A stretch of 64,000 nucleotides of DNA. Origin: DATKAS01 sp963773315 (lineage in GTDB: Bacteria > Actinomycetota > Acidimicrobiia > Acidimicrobiales > DATKAS01). The DNA is taken from NCBI GenBank assembly GCA_963773315.1, contig CAVZAF010000003.1:62001-126000 (forward strand). Direction: 5' to 3'. Positions 15,504-24,505 of the stretch are shown one piece after another. The first letter of the stretch is position 1. Every line of letters begins with the position of its first letter. The translations under genes and the position numbers were made by a program. The notes beneath the pieces are model-generated. The model was not told the origin of the DNA, ran no database searches, and was given only the letters and a program-made list of their open reading frames with translations.

Positions 15504-16902
15504 TCAGCTCGTCCTCCGCATCGCGAAGATCGCGACGCGGGGCTTCTATCGAAAGGTCGAGACGGCCGGCTTCGATCGGCTCGACGGCCGGCGGCCGACG
15601 CTCGTCGTCGCGAACCACTTCAACGGGTTCGCGGATCCCGTGCTCGTCGTCTCCGCGCTCGGCCGACTTCCCCGGTTCCTGGCGAAGGCGACGCTCTGGA
15701 AGGTGATCCTCGTCAGGCCCCTTCTGGCGCTGGCGGGCGTGATCCCGATCCATCGACAGGTCGACGGCGGAGCAGGGGCAGCGAACCGTCGTGCCTTCGA
15801 AGATGCGGAGGCCGAGCTGCGCGAGGGCGGCACGATCGCCGTCTTCCCCGAAGGCACGACGCACGACATCCCCCGCCTCGCGCCGATCCGCACCGGCGCC
15901 GCGCGGATCGCGCTGGGAGCAAAGGCGCACGGGGTCGACGACATCCAGATCGTGCCCGTCGGCATCTGGTTCGAGGACAAGGTCGCGCTGCGGTCTCGCG
16001 TGCTCGTTCGGGCAGGCGAGCCGCTCGACCTCGACCACGAGCTGTGGGCGATCCTGCCCGAAGGCGCGGAGGCAACTGACGAGGACCACGAGTCGGTGCG
16101 TGCGCTGACCACGGTGATCACCGAGCGCCTCCGAGCCGTGTCGCCCGACTTCGACACCTTCCTCGACAGCGCTGCGTTCTCGTGGGCCGCGGACATCGCA
16201 CTTCGCGAGGGCATGGAGCGTCCGCAGCAATCGGTTCCCTTGGCGCAACGCGAGCCCCTCGCGGCGCGGCTCGCACGATCCGACGCGGACGAGCGCGCTC
16301 GCCTCAGCGGAGAGCTCGGCCGCTACAGCCTCGCGCTCGACGCGCTCGGCGTCACCGACGAGGAGCTCGTGCCGCAGGCCACGCCGACGAGCCTGTTCAA
16401 GCGCGCGGTGTGGCTCGCGATCGGCGTGCTCTTGCTGGCCCCGTTTGCGATCGCCGGGTTCCTCATCAACGCGGTGCCCGCGCTGCTGGTCGTGGTTGCC
16501 GGTCTCACCGTGAAGTCGCCCGTCACGAAGGGCACTGTGCGCATCCTCGTCGCGATCATCGTGTTCCCTCTGACATGGCTGTTGGTCGCCTGGTTCGACG
16601 TGGGCGGCGCAGCCATCTCCGAAGTGCTCGCCGCGCTCTCGTTCCCGCTCTCGCCGCTGATCGCCGTCGTCTTCGACAGCCGATCCGGCTTCTGGGCCGG
16701 TCTGCTCGTCTTCGTGACAGCGCCCCTCTTCGGGCTCTGCGCGATCTGGATCCTCGAGTGGCTCGTCGGGCTCGTGCGCCTCGCCCGCGGGTGGTACGCG
16801 GTCTACGCGCGCCGGGCGCAGCTCGAAGAGGTCATGACCCAGCGCGCCGGCCTCGTCGACCAGGTGCGCATCGCTGCAGGTCAGGGCGCGAAGTCCAGGT
16901 AG
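15484..16902 (+). CDS. 1-acyl-glycerol-3-phosphate acyltransferase family protein with C-terminal membrane domain
   Basis: PlsC-type acyltransferase (473 residues). The catalytic H(X4)D motif is NHFNGFAD (residues ~40-47) and the substrate motif is FPEGTT (~120). The acyltransferase part ends near residue 240. A ~230-residue C-terminal region follows with four to five hydrophobic helices (AIGVLLLAPFAIAGFLINA, ILVAIIVFPLTWLLVAW and others), longer than in simple PlsC enzymes. Likely acts in phospholipid assembly at the membrane. TACACT lies 6 nt before the GTG, although it sits inside the end of the previous gene. Confidence 0.82.
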   Translation: MIRRVLDQLVLRIAKIATRGFYRKVETAGFDRLDGRRPTLVVANHFNGFADPVLVVSALGRLPRFLAKATLWKVILVRPLLALAGVIPIHRQVDGGAGAANRRAFEDAEAELREGGTIAVFPEGTTHDIPRLAPIRTGAARIALGAKAHGVDDIQIVPVGIWFEDKVALRSRVLVRAGEPLDLDHELWAILPEGAEATDEDHESVRALTTVITERLRAVSPDFDTFLDSAAFSWAADIALREGMERPQQSVPLAQREPLAARLARSDADERARLSGELGRYSLALDALGVTDEELVPQATPTSLFKRAVWLAIGVLLLAPFAIAGFLINAVPALLVVVAGLTVKSPVTKGTVRILVAIIVFPLTWLLVAWFDVGGAAISEVLAALSFPLSPLIAVVFDSRSGFWAGLLVFVTAPLFGLCAIWILEWLVGLVRLARGWYAVYARRAQLEEVMTQRAGLVDQVRIAAGQGAKSR

Positions 16903-17288
16903 GACTCAGTCAGCCACTCCTTCACCTGATCGTCCACCTCGTCGGGCTCGCGGATGTTCACGACGTGATAGGTGCGCGGGCCGCCCTTCATCTTGCGCGC
17001 GATGCGCGGATGGTCGACCGTGCGGGTCAGCCCGAAGGACAGCGCCTCCCACTTCACCATCGGCCGAAGCTCGACGAAGGTTCGTGCTCGCTTGAAGAGG
17101 ATGCCGACCGACACCGCCTCGTAATGGACGGGACCGAGCGATTCGAGATGGTCGCGTACGACCTCGAAGATGGCGCGCTCACGCTCAGGGCCGGTCGAGA
17201 AGTACTCGTCCAGGGTCATCGCGGGTGAGCACTCGTGGGACTGCTTCGCGCGACCGAAGTGCCGCTGACACTTCGGGCAGGTCCACAT
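16881..17288 (-). CDS. DUF5655-like protein with N-terminal zinc knuckle
   Basis: 135 residues. It starts WTCPKCQRHFGRAKQSHEC, a C-x2-C...H-x-C zinc-binding knuckle, then a domain that I match by recollection to DUF5655 (VRDHLESLGPVHYEAVSVG...FVELRPMVKWEALSFGLTR). DUF5655-type domains are often linked to nucleic-acid handling, but no function is proven. The ATG lies 13 nt after the stop of the LLM gene, so it is the last gene of the pyrimidine operon or a passenger. It overlaps the convergent acyltransferase by 22 nt. Confidence 0.65.
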   Translation of the reverse strand: MWTCPKCQRHFGRAKQSHECSPAMTLDEYFSTGPERERAIFEVVRDHLESLGPVHYEAVSVGILFKRARTFVELRPMVKWEALSFGLTRTVDHPRIARKMKGGPRTYHVVNIREPDEVDDQVKEWLTESYLDFAP

Positions 17289-17301
17289 CACGTGCTGTCG
17301 G

Positions 17302-18309
17302 TCACCACGCAGTGACGGTGGGCAGCACGTGCTCGCCGTAGGCCTCGAGCGTGCCGTCCTTGTCGTCGTGCTGCAGGTAGATGGCGAACTGGTCGACACC
17401 GAGCGCGCGCAGCTCGCGCAGACGCTCGAGGTGCGAGTCGACAGGGCCGAGGATGCAGAAACGCTCGACGATCTCGTCGGGCACGAACTCGGCGTGGGTG
17501 TTGCCGGCGCGACCGTGCTCGGAGTAGTTGTAGCCCTCGCGGCCTCTGATGTAGTCGGTCAGTGCCTGAGGCACCGAGCTGCCGTCGCCGCCATAGCGAC
17601 CGACGATCTCGGCGACGTGGTTGCCGACCATCCCACCGAACCAGCGGCACTGCGCTCGCATGTGCTCGTGGTCATCGCCGACGTACGCGGGTGCGGCGAC
17701 ACAGATCGTGATCGAGGCAGGGTCGCGGCCGGCGGCGGCCGCGGCGTCGCGCACGTGGGCGATCATCCACTGCGTGACGTCGACGTCGGCGAGCTGCAGG
17801 ATGAACCCGTCGGCGACCGACCCGCAGACCTGGAGCGCCTTCGGCCCGTACGCGGCCATCCAGACCTCGAAGTTGCGCGTGCCGTTCCACCACGGGAGCT
17901 CGATCAGCTGGCCGTTGACGTCGATCTCCTCGCCGCGCACGAGAGCACGGATCACCTCGATCGAGCGGGAGACGTCGGCGAGGCCGATCGGCTTCTCGCC
18001 CTGCACGCGACGCGCCGAATCGCCACGGCCGATGCCGCAGACCGTGCGAGGCCCGAACATCTCGTCGAGCGTCGCGAACAACGAGGCCGTCACCGTCCAG
18101 TCGCGCGTGCCCGGGTTCGTGACCATCGGGCCGACCATCACGCGCTCGGTCTGGCCGAGGATCTGGCTGTAGATGACGTAGGGCTCCTGCCAGAGCACGT
18201 GCGAGTCGAACGTCCAGACGTGCGAGAAGCCGAGCGCGTCCGCGCGCTTCGCGTACTCGATCACCTGACGCGCGGGTGGATCGGTCTGCAGGACGATCCC
18301 GATGTCCAT
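17302..18309 (-). CDS. LLM-class (F420/FMN) oxidoreductase of the pyrimidine operon
   Basis: Luciferase-like TIM barrel of 335 residues. It opens with the typical first strand DIGIVLQTDPPARQVIEYAK, and the conserved VWTFDSHVLWQEPYV and CGIGRGDSARRV are characteristic of one F420/FMN-dependent LLM subfamily (cofactor binding not provable from sequence). It sits 16 nt after the dihydropyrimidinase gene and behind a beta-ureidopropionase gene, so a redox step on a pyrimidine or hydantoin-like substrate is likely. No PydA/PydX-type dihydropyrimidine dehydrogenase is present in the window. Substrate is inferred from context only. Confidence 0.82.
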   Translation of the reverse strand: MDIGIVLQTDPPARQVIEYAKRADALGFSHVWTFDSHVLWQEPYVIYSQILGQTERVMVGPMVTNPGTRDWTVTASLFATLDEMFGPRTVCGIGRGDSARRVQGEKPIGLADVSRSIEVIRALVRGEEIDVNGQLIELPWWNGTRNFEVWMAAYGPKALQVCGSVADGFILQLADVDVTQWMIAHVRDAAAAAGRDPASITICVAAPAYVGDDHEHMRAQCRWFGGMVGNHVAEIVGRYGGDGSSVPQALTDYIRGREGYNYSEHGRAGNTHAEFVPDEIVERFCILGPVDSHLERLRELRALGVDQFAIYLQHDDKDGTLEAYGEHVLPTVTAW

Positions 18310-18325
18310 CAGCCGCGCCGCCTCA

Positions 18326-19745
<1,420 letters not shown>

Positions 19746-19749
19746 CGGG

Positions 19750-20589
19750 TCATGCCTCCGTCAGCGGGCCGTACATGTCGGGACGGCGATCTCGGTAGAA
19801 CTGCCACAGGCCGCGGACCTCGGCGAGCTTGTCGAGGTCGAGGTCGCGGATCACGAGCTCCTCGACCTTGTCGCTCGCGGCCTCACCTACCAGCTGGCCG
19901 CGCGGATCGACGAAGTAGGTCGATCCGTAGAAGTCGTTGTCGCCGAGCGGCTCGACCCCCACGCGGTTGATGGCGCCCACGAAGTACTCGTTCGCGACCG
20001 CGGACGCGGGCTGCTCGAGGTTCCAGAGGTACATCGACAGGCCGCGGCTCGTCGCCGACGGGTTGAACACGATCTGCGCACCGGCGAGGCCGAGCGCTCG
20101 CCAGCCTTCGGGGAAGTGGCGGTCATAGCAGATGTACACGCCGATCCGGCCGACCGCGGTGTCGAACACCGGGTACCCGAGGTTGCCGGGCCGGAAGTAG
20201 AACTTCTCCCAGAAGCCCTTGACCTGCGGGATGTGCGTCTTGCGGTACTTGCCGAGGTAGGTGCCGTCTGCGTCGATCACCGCCGCGGTGTTGTAGAGCA
20301 CGCCCTCTTGCTCGCGCTCGTACACGGGGAGGATGAGCACCATGCGGCTGTCGCGGGCGAGCTGCTGGAAGCGCTCGACCGTTGGGCCCGGCACCGACTC
20401 TGCGTACTCGAACCACACCTCGTCCTGCACCTGGCAGAAGTACGGGCCGTAGAACAGCTCCTGGAAGCACATCACCTGCGCTCCGGCCGACGCGGCCTCC
20501 CGCACCTTGTCTTCGTGGACGCGGGTCATCGACTCCTTGTCGCCCGTCCACGCCGTCTGCAGCAACGCCGCTCGGACCACCTGTGCCAC
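19750..20589 (-). CDS. Nitrilase-family hydrolase, beta-ureidopropionase-like
   Basis: Carbon-nitrogen hydrolase (279 residues) with the full catalytic triad Glu44 (FQELFYG), Lys117 (KYRKTHIPQ) and Cys154 (ICYDRHFPEG). N-carbamoyl-beta-alanine amidohydrolase is the expected role because the next gene is a dihydropyrimidinase: together they turn dihydropyrimidines into beta-amino acids, CO2 and ammonia. GTG start with GAGGAGG about 7 nt upstream. A TAACTT -10 candidate (20652-20647) overlaps the end of the YihY gene. First gene of the three-gene operon. Confidence 0.9.
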   Translation of the reverse strand: MAQVVRAALLQTAWTGDKESMTRVHEDKVREAASAGAQVMCFQELFYGPYFCQVQDEVWFEYAESVPGPTVERFQQLARDSRMVLILPVYEREQEGVLYNTAAVIDADGTYLGKYRKTHIPQVKGFWEKFYFRPGNLGYPVFDTAVGRIGVYICYDRHFPEGWRALGLAGAQIVFNPSATSRGLSMYLWNLEQPASAVANEYFVGAINRVGVEPLGDNDFYGSTYFVDPRGQLVGEAASDKVEELVIRDLDLDKLAEVRGLWQFYRDRRPDMYGPLTEA

Positions 20590-20649
20590 CGGTGCCTCCT
20601 CGATCGCGCCGAGAGCGGACGCTTCGGTTTCGACGCGGAAGCGCCGAAG

Positions 20650-21540
20650 TTACTCCTCAGGAGGATGGGCGGTGGCCGACCGCCGGAACGTTCGCGGCCA
20701 CGCGTGATGGCGCAACACGACGTTGATCTCGTTCGCGATGAGCACGACCCGGGCGAGCAACGCGAGCCAGATGAGCAGACCGAAGACCGTCGCGAACGCG
20801 CCGTAGATGTCGCTCGCGTCGGCGACGACGCGCTCGACGTAGGTTCCGCCGACCAGCTGCACCGCCCAGAGCCCCATCCCGCCCAGCACGGCGCCGGGAA
20901 GCAGCGTGCGGAACCCGAGCGTGGGCTCGGTGAGGAGCTCGAACGACACGCCGAGCAGCACGACGTTGAGCAGGATCGCGATGAGCGCGCCAGTGACTCT
21001 CGTCAGGCCAGGGAAGTCCCCGAACGCGGCAAGGCTCGTGACTGCCGTGGCCCCGACGATCGTGAGGCCGATCACCGCGAGCATCGCGAGCCCGCGGATC
21101 GACTGCCGGACGACGCCGGGGCGCTCGAGGTAGGGCACGCCCCATTGCTCGTTGAACGCGTTCTGGGCGTTCCGCACGACCTTGAGGCCCGCCCACAGGA
21201 GCGTGGCGAGGCCGATCACGACGAGAACTCCGTGCACCTGCACGCTGCTCGCATCGGTCTTGATCTGGGTGCCGATCACGGGGAGCCGGCCGATGAGCCC
21301 GTTGATGATCTTGTCGCGGACGGTGGGCTCGTTCTTCAAGACGATGCTCAGGATCGACACGAACGCGATCAGCAGCGGGAACATCGAGATGAACCCGTAG
21401 TACGAGAGCAGCGCGGCATATTGCTGGCCGCGGTCGTCGCGGTACTTGGCGCCGACGGCGACGAAGAAACCGGGCACGGTGCGCTTCTGCTGCCACGCGT
21501 CGAGCTTCTCGACGAACCCCGACACAGAGCGTGGAGCCAT
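20650..21540 (-). CDS. YihY/BrkB-family inner-membrane protein
   Basis: 296 residues with six predicted membrane helices. The family motif QQYAALLSYYGFISMFPLL is at residues ~39-57, and VPYLERPGVVRQSIRGLAML and ASDIYGAFATVFGLLIWL are later conserved stretches. Members are sometimes called ribonuclease BN or virulence factor BrkB, but neither activity is established; transport or envelope roles are suspected. TACAGT (21555-21550) lies 9 nt before the ATG and overlaps the opposed -10 of the SRAP gene. Confidence 0.85.
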   Translation of the reverse strand: MAPRSVSGFVEKLDAWQQKRTVPGFFVAVGAKYRDDRGQQYAALLSYYGFISMFPLLIAFVSILSIVLKNEPTVRDKIINGLIGRLPVIGTQIKTDASSVQVHGVLVVIGLATLLWAGLKVVRNAQNAFNEQWGVPYLERPGVVRQSIRGLAMLAVIGLTIVGATAVTSLAAFGDFPGLTRVTGALIAILLNVVLLGVSFELLTEPTLGFRTLLPGAVLGGMGLWAVQLVGGTYVERVVADASDIYGAFATVFGLLIWLALLARVVLIANEINVVLRHHAWPRTFRRSATAHPPEE

Positions 21541-21549
21541 GCCCGCGTC

Positions 21550-21559
21550 ACTGTACGGT
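21550..21559. promoter_or_regulatory. Bidirectional promoter with overlapping -10 boxes (YihY / SRAP)
   Basis: ACTGTACGGT contains TACGGT on the plus strand (21554-21559) and TACAGT on the minus strand (21555-21550). The two boxes share the TA at 21554-21555. The start codons lie 8 nt (plus, 21568) and 9 nt (minus, 21540) away, so both transcripts would be leaderless or nearly so. Confidence 0.6.
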
Positions 21560-21567
21560 CAGTCGCG

Positions 21568-22279
21568 ATGTGCGGAAGGTTTGTGGCGGCGACGCCTCCC
21601 GACCAGCTGGCGCGGTACTTCGGCGCCGGCCTCGCCGAGACGCTCCTACCCGAGAACTACAACGTCGCGCCGACGAGCGACATCTACGCAGTGGTCGACG
21701 GCCCGAACGGCCGCGAGCTCGCGGTGTTCCACTGGGGCCTCGTGCCGGTGTGGGCGAAGGACATCAAGATCGGCAACCGGATGATCAACGCGCGAGCCGA
21801 GACGGTGGCGACCTCGAACGCGTTCAAGCACGCGCTGAAGAAGAAGCGCTGCATCATCCCCGTCGACGGCTTCTACGAGTGGAAGGCCACCCCCGGCGAG
21901 AAGCGCAAGCAGCCGTACTTCATCCACCGCCTCGACGGTGAGCCGCTGGCGTTCGCCGGTCTTTGGGAGACGTGGCGCGGCGCCGACCGCCAGGCCGAGC
22001 AGACGCTCTACTCGTCGACGATCATCACGACGTCGGCGAACGAGACGATGCAGCCGATCCACGACCGCATGCCGGTGATCCTGCCGGCGAGCAAGTGGGA
22101 CGAGTGGCTCGACCCCGCGAACGACGACATCGCGTCGCTGCAAGGACTCCTCATCCCCGCTCCCGCGCATCTGTTGACGATGCACCCCGTCAGCACCGAC
22201 GTGAACAAGGTGAGCAACAAAGGGCCCTCACCTGATCGACCCCACCGACCCCGACGCACCGCCCACAGACCTCGAGTGA
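21568..22279 (+). CDS. SOS response-associated peptidase-like protein (SRAP/YedK)
   Basis: Binds abasic sites in single-stranded DNA through a thiazolidine crosslink made by Cys2. The sequence begins MCGRFVAA, so Cys2 is available once Met is removed. Other marks are YNVAPTSDIY, FHWGLVPVWA, INARAETVA, CIIPVDGFYEW (active Glu) and the catalytic His in MHPVSTDVNK. A single extra base near 22230 changes the last ~15 residues; correcting it gives a natural ending (NKGPHLIDPTDPD...) at the TGA used here. TACGGT lies 8 nt before the ATG. No LexA-type box is visible. Confidence 0.9.
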
Positions 22280-22282
22280 CCT

Positions 22283-22329
22283 GAGTGTTCACGCCGGAGC
22301 GCGGCATGGTGCCCCGAGCGTGAACACTC
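22283..22329. terminator. 12-bp inverted repeat between convergent genes
   Basis: Perfect arms GAGTGTTCACGC (22283-22294) and GCGTGAACACTC (22318-22329) with a 23-nt loop. It starts 4 nt after the corrected SRAP stop and lies 15 nt before the stop of the gene on the other strand. A two-way terminator is the simplest reading. No T-run is present. Confidence 0.55.
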
Positions 22330-22344
22330 GAAAGGGAGCCCCCG

Positions 22345-22626
22345 TCACGGGGACGCCCACGGCGTCGGACCCTGGTGTTCGTGCTCCCATCGCAGGTCCT
22401 CACCGAAGAGACGAGGGAAGCCGCCCATGTAGGGGAACTCGGCTCGCACCTCGTCGTCCGTGAGTCGGATGATGAGACCAGCCGCCAGGTCGCGGGAGCG
22501 CGTCGCCGGGATGCGCGATGCAGCGACGAACTCCGCGACGAACGCCTCAACGATCTCGTCCGTCGACGAACCGAGCCGCTCACGCAGCAGGACGAAGTCA
22601 CTGTCGGGTGTCGAATAGCCAGTCAC
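22345..22626 (-). CDS. Small hypothetical protein
   Basis: 93 residues; family not recognised. Soluble, acidic and helical (STDEIVEAFVAEFVAASR), then DDEVRAEFPYMGGFPRLFGE. GTG start with GGGAGG 4 nt upstream, 25 nt after the HIT gene stop, so it is probably the third gene of an SDR-HIT operon. Nothing in the sequence suggests a catalytic role. Confidence 0.5.
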   Translation of the reverse strand: MTGYSTPDSDFVLLRERLGSSTDEIVEAFVAEFVAASRIPATRSRDLAAGLIIRLTDDEVRAEFPYMGGFPRLFGEDLRWEHEHQGPTPWASP

Positions 22627-22651
22627 GGCACCTCCCGAGGGCGAGTTCGAG

Positions 22652-23074
22652 CTACGCGCTGGCTTCGGGGCGGCCCTGGGCGCGGAGCTGGGTGCGGATC
22701 GCCTCGGCGGCGCTCTCGAGGTCGCCGGGATCGGCCGACTTCGCGGCGTTCGCGAAGTTGACATCGCCCATCTGATGGATCGGGACGACGTGGAGGTGGA
22801 CGTGCGGCACCTCGAGGCCGACGATCATCATCGCGACGCGCGTCGGGTTGAACGCCGCTTGCTGCGCCTTGCCGATGAACTGCGACACGACCATGAGGTG
22901 CTGCGCGACGGCGAGGTCGAGGTCGAGCCAGTGGTCGGTCTCGACGCGGGGTACGACGAGGGTGTGGCCGGTGTTGAGCGGGTTGATCGACATGAACCCG
23001 ACGCACAGGTCGTCGCGCCACACGAACGTGCCCGGGATCTCGCCCTCGATGATCCGGGAGAAGAGGGTCGGCAT
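22652..23074 (-). CDS. HIT-family nucleotide hydrolase/transferase
   Basis: 140 residues with the histidine triad HVHLHVVP (~93-100) that hydrolyses nucleoside phosphoramidates or dinucleotides. The N-terminal LFSRIIEGEIPG is typical of the Hint/HIT branch. The start lies 2 nt after the SDR stop. Exact substrate unknown. Confidence 0.88.
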   Translation of the reverse strand: MPTLFSRIIEGEIPGTFVWRDDLCVGFMSINPLNTGHTLVVPRVETDHWLDLDLAVAQHLMVVSQFIGKAQQAAFNPTRVAMMIVGLEVPHVHLHVVPIHQMGDVNFANAAKSADPGDLESAAEAIRTQLRAQGRPEASA

Positions 23075-23076
23075 GG

Positions 23077-23865
23077 TCAGATCGAGTAGCCGCCGGTGAG
23101 GGTCAGCACGTCGCCGAAGCAGTAGCTGGCCTCGTCGCCAGCAAGGAAGCGCACCAGGTTCGCGACCTCGTCGGCCTCGCCGAGGCGTCCGCTCGGGATC
23201 TGCATCTCGAGCATCCCGCGCATGTCGGCCATGGGCGCGAGCAGGGGAGTGTCGATGAACCCCGGCGCGACGGCGTTCACCCGGATCCCCAACGGCGCGA
23301 CTTCTCGGCCCACGGACTTCGTGAACAAGACGATCGCGCCCTTGGCGGCGGAGTAGTCAGAGGTACCCGGTGAGCCGACGATGCCGTAGATCGAGGCGAG
23401 GTTCACGATCGCGCCGGCACGAACCGGCTCCATGTGACGCAGCGCGGCCCGGGTGCCGTAGAAGGTGCCGTACAGATGGGTCTTGATCATCAGGTCCCAT
23501 TGCTCGTCCGTCAGCGTCGAGGTCGCGCTCACTGGCTCGACCTCGCGGCCCTCCATGCGCGCGGCCATGTTGGCCATGCTCCGAGCCCGCACCTCCGGGC
23601 GGTCGTGGACGATCCCGGCGTTGTTCACCAGCACGTCGATGCGGCCGTGGCGCTCCACCACGCCGTCGACCGCCGCCGTGAACGAGCGGGAATCGGTGAC
23701 GTCGAACGGCGCTGCCTCCCCGCCGACGTCGGCTGCCACCTTGGCCGCCGCGTCGGCGTTCAGGTCGTTCACGATGAGGTGCGCGCCGTCGGCAGCGAGC
23801 CGGCGAGTGATCGCGGCGCCGAGACCCGAGCCGGCACCTGTCACGAGGGCGATGCGTCCGTTCAT
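23077..23865 (-). CDS. Short-chain dehydrogenase/reductase
   Basis: NAD(P)-dependent oxidoreductase of 262 residues with Rossmann motif TGAGSGLG (9-16), NNAG (~90), catalytic Ser in LASIYGIVG and Tyr/Lys in YSAAKG, and the C-terminal GDVLTLTGGYS. The Asp at the end of beta-2 (VNDLNAD) favours NAD(H). Substrate unknown; 3-oxoacyl-ACP-reductase-like members look the same. TACGAT (23877-23872) lies 6 nt before the ATG and shares its TA with the promoter of the divergent gene. Confidence 0.88.
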   Translation of the reverse strand: MNGRIALVTGAGSGLGAAITRRLAADGAHLIVNDLNADAAAKVAADVGGEAAPFDVTDSRSFTAAVDGVVERHGRIDVLVNNAGIVHDRPEVRARSMANMAARMEGREVEPVSATSTLTDEQWDLMIKTHLYGTFYGTRAALRHMEPVRAGAIVNLASIYGIVGSPGTSDYSAAKGAIVLFTKSVGREVAPLGIRVNAVAPGFIDTPLLAPMADMRGMLEMQIPSGRLGEADEVANLVRFLAGDEASYCFGDVLTLTGGYSI

Positions 23866-23871
23866 GCCGGG

Positions 23872-23881
23872 ATCGTAGGCT
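23872..23881. promoter_or_regulatory. Bidirectional promoter with overlapping -10 boxes (SDR / CDP-alcohol transferase)
   Basis: ATCGTAGGCT carries TAGGCT on the plus strand (23876-23881) and TACGAT on the minus strand (23877-23872), sharing TA at 23876-23877. Both start codons (GTG 23888, ATG 23865) lie exactly 6 nt from their box, so the two divergent start codons are separated by only 22 nt. Confidence 0.65.
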
Positions 23882-23887
23882 GGGCCA

Positions 23888-24505
23888 GTGACGCCCGCTC
23901 CCGCCGCGACCGCACTGTCGCCGCCTTCGCGTGTGCTCACGATCCCGAACGCGATCACGTGCGCGCGGCTGCTCTGCATCCCGCTCTTCCTCTGGCTGCT
24001 GTTCGCCGAGGACGACCGAGCATCCGCCGCGTGGCTTCTCGGCCTCGTCGGTGCGACCGACTGGGTCGACGGCTACGCCGCGCGCCATCTGCACCAGGTG
24101 TCCGAGCTGGGGAAGGTCCTTGATCCAACGGCGGACCGGCTGGTCTTCATCATCTGTGGCGGCGCGATCCTCATCGACGGATCTGTGCCGACATGGTTCG
24201 GCGTCGCCGTGCTCGTGCGCGAGGTCGTCGTCGGCGGCACGCTCGCGCTGCTCACGCTCTTCGGGATGAAGCGGTTCGACGTCAAGTGGGTCGGCAAGGC
24301 GGGCACGTTCGCCCTGATGTTCTCGTTCCCCGCGTTCTTGCTCTCGGCGAGCGACTCACAGCTCGCCGATGCGGCTCGCTGGATCGCGTGGGGGACCGGG
24401 CTTCCTGGCCTCGTGCTCGCGTACTACTCGGCGGCGACGTATGTGCCGGAGGCCCGCCGGGCGCTCCGCGAAGGGCGACAAGGACGGGAGGGCCGGCACT
24501 CGTGA
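23888..24505 (+). CDS. CDP-alcohol phosphatidyltransferase (PgsA-like)
   Basis: Integral membrane enzyme of ~205 residues that joins a CDP-activated lipid to an alcohol phosphate such as glycerol-3-phosphate. The family signature D-x2-D-G-x2-A-R-x8-G-x3-D-x3-D is intact (DWVDGYAARHLHQ followed by GKVLDPTAD). Four to six hydrophobic helices follow. GTG start with TAGGCT 6 nt upstream. The stop overlaps the GTG of the sugar nucleotidyltransferase by 4 nt. Phosphatidylglycerol-phosphate synthesis is the likely role, but phosphatidylinositol-type products cannot be excluded. Confidence 0.85.
   Translation: MTPAPAATALSPPSRVLTIPNAITCARLLCIPLFLWLLFAEDDRASAAWLLGLVGATDWVDGYAARHLHQVSELGKVLDPTADRLVFIICGGAILIDGSVPTWFGVAVLVREVVVGGTLALLTLFGMKRFDVKWVGKAGTFALMFSFPAFLLSASDSQLADAARWIAWGTGLPGLVLAYYSAATYVPEARRALREGRQGREGRHS

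Noticed and set aside
21540..21570. LexA/SOS box in front of the SRAP gene
   Set aside because: No GAAC-N4-GTTC-like dyad is present; only the double -10 is visible.
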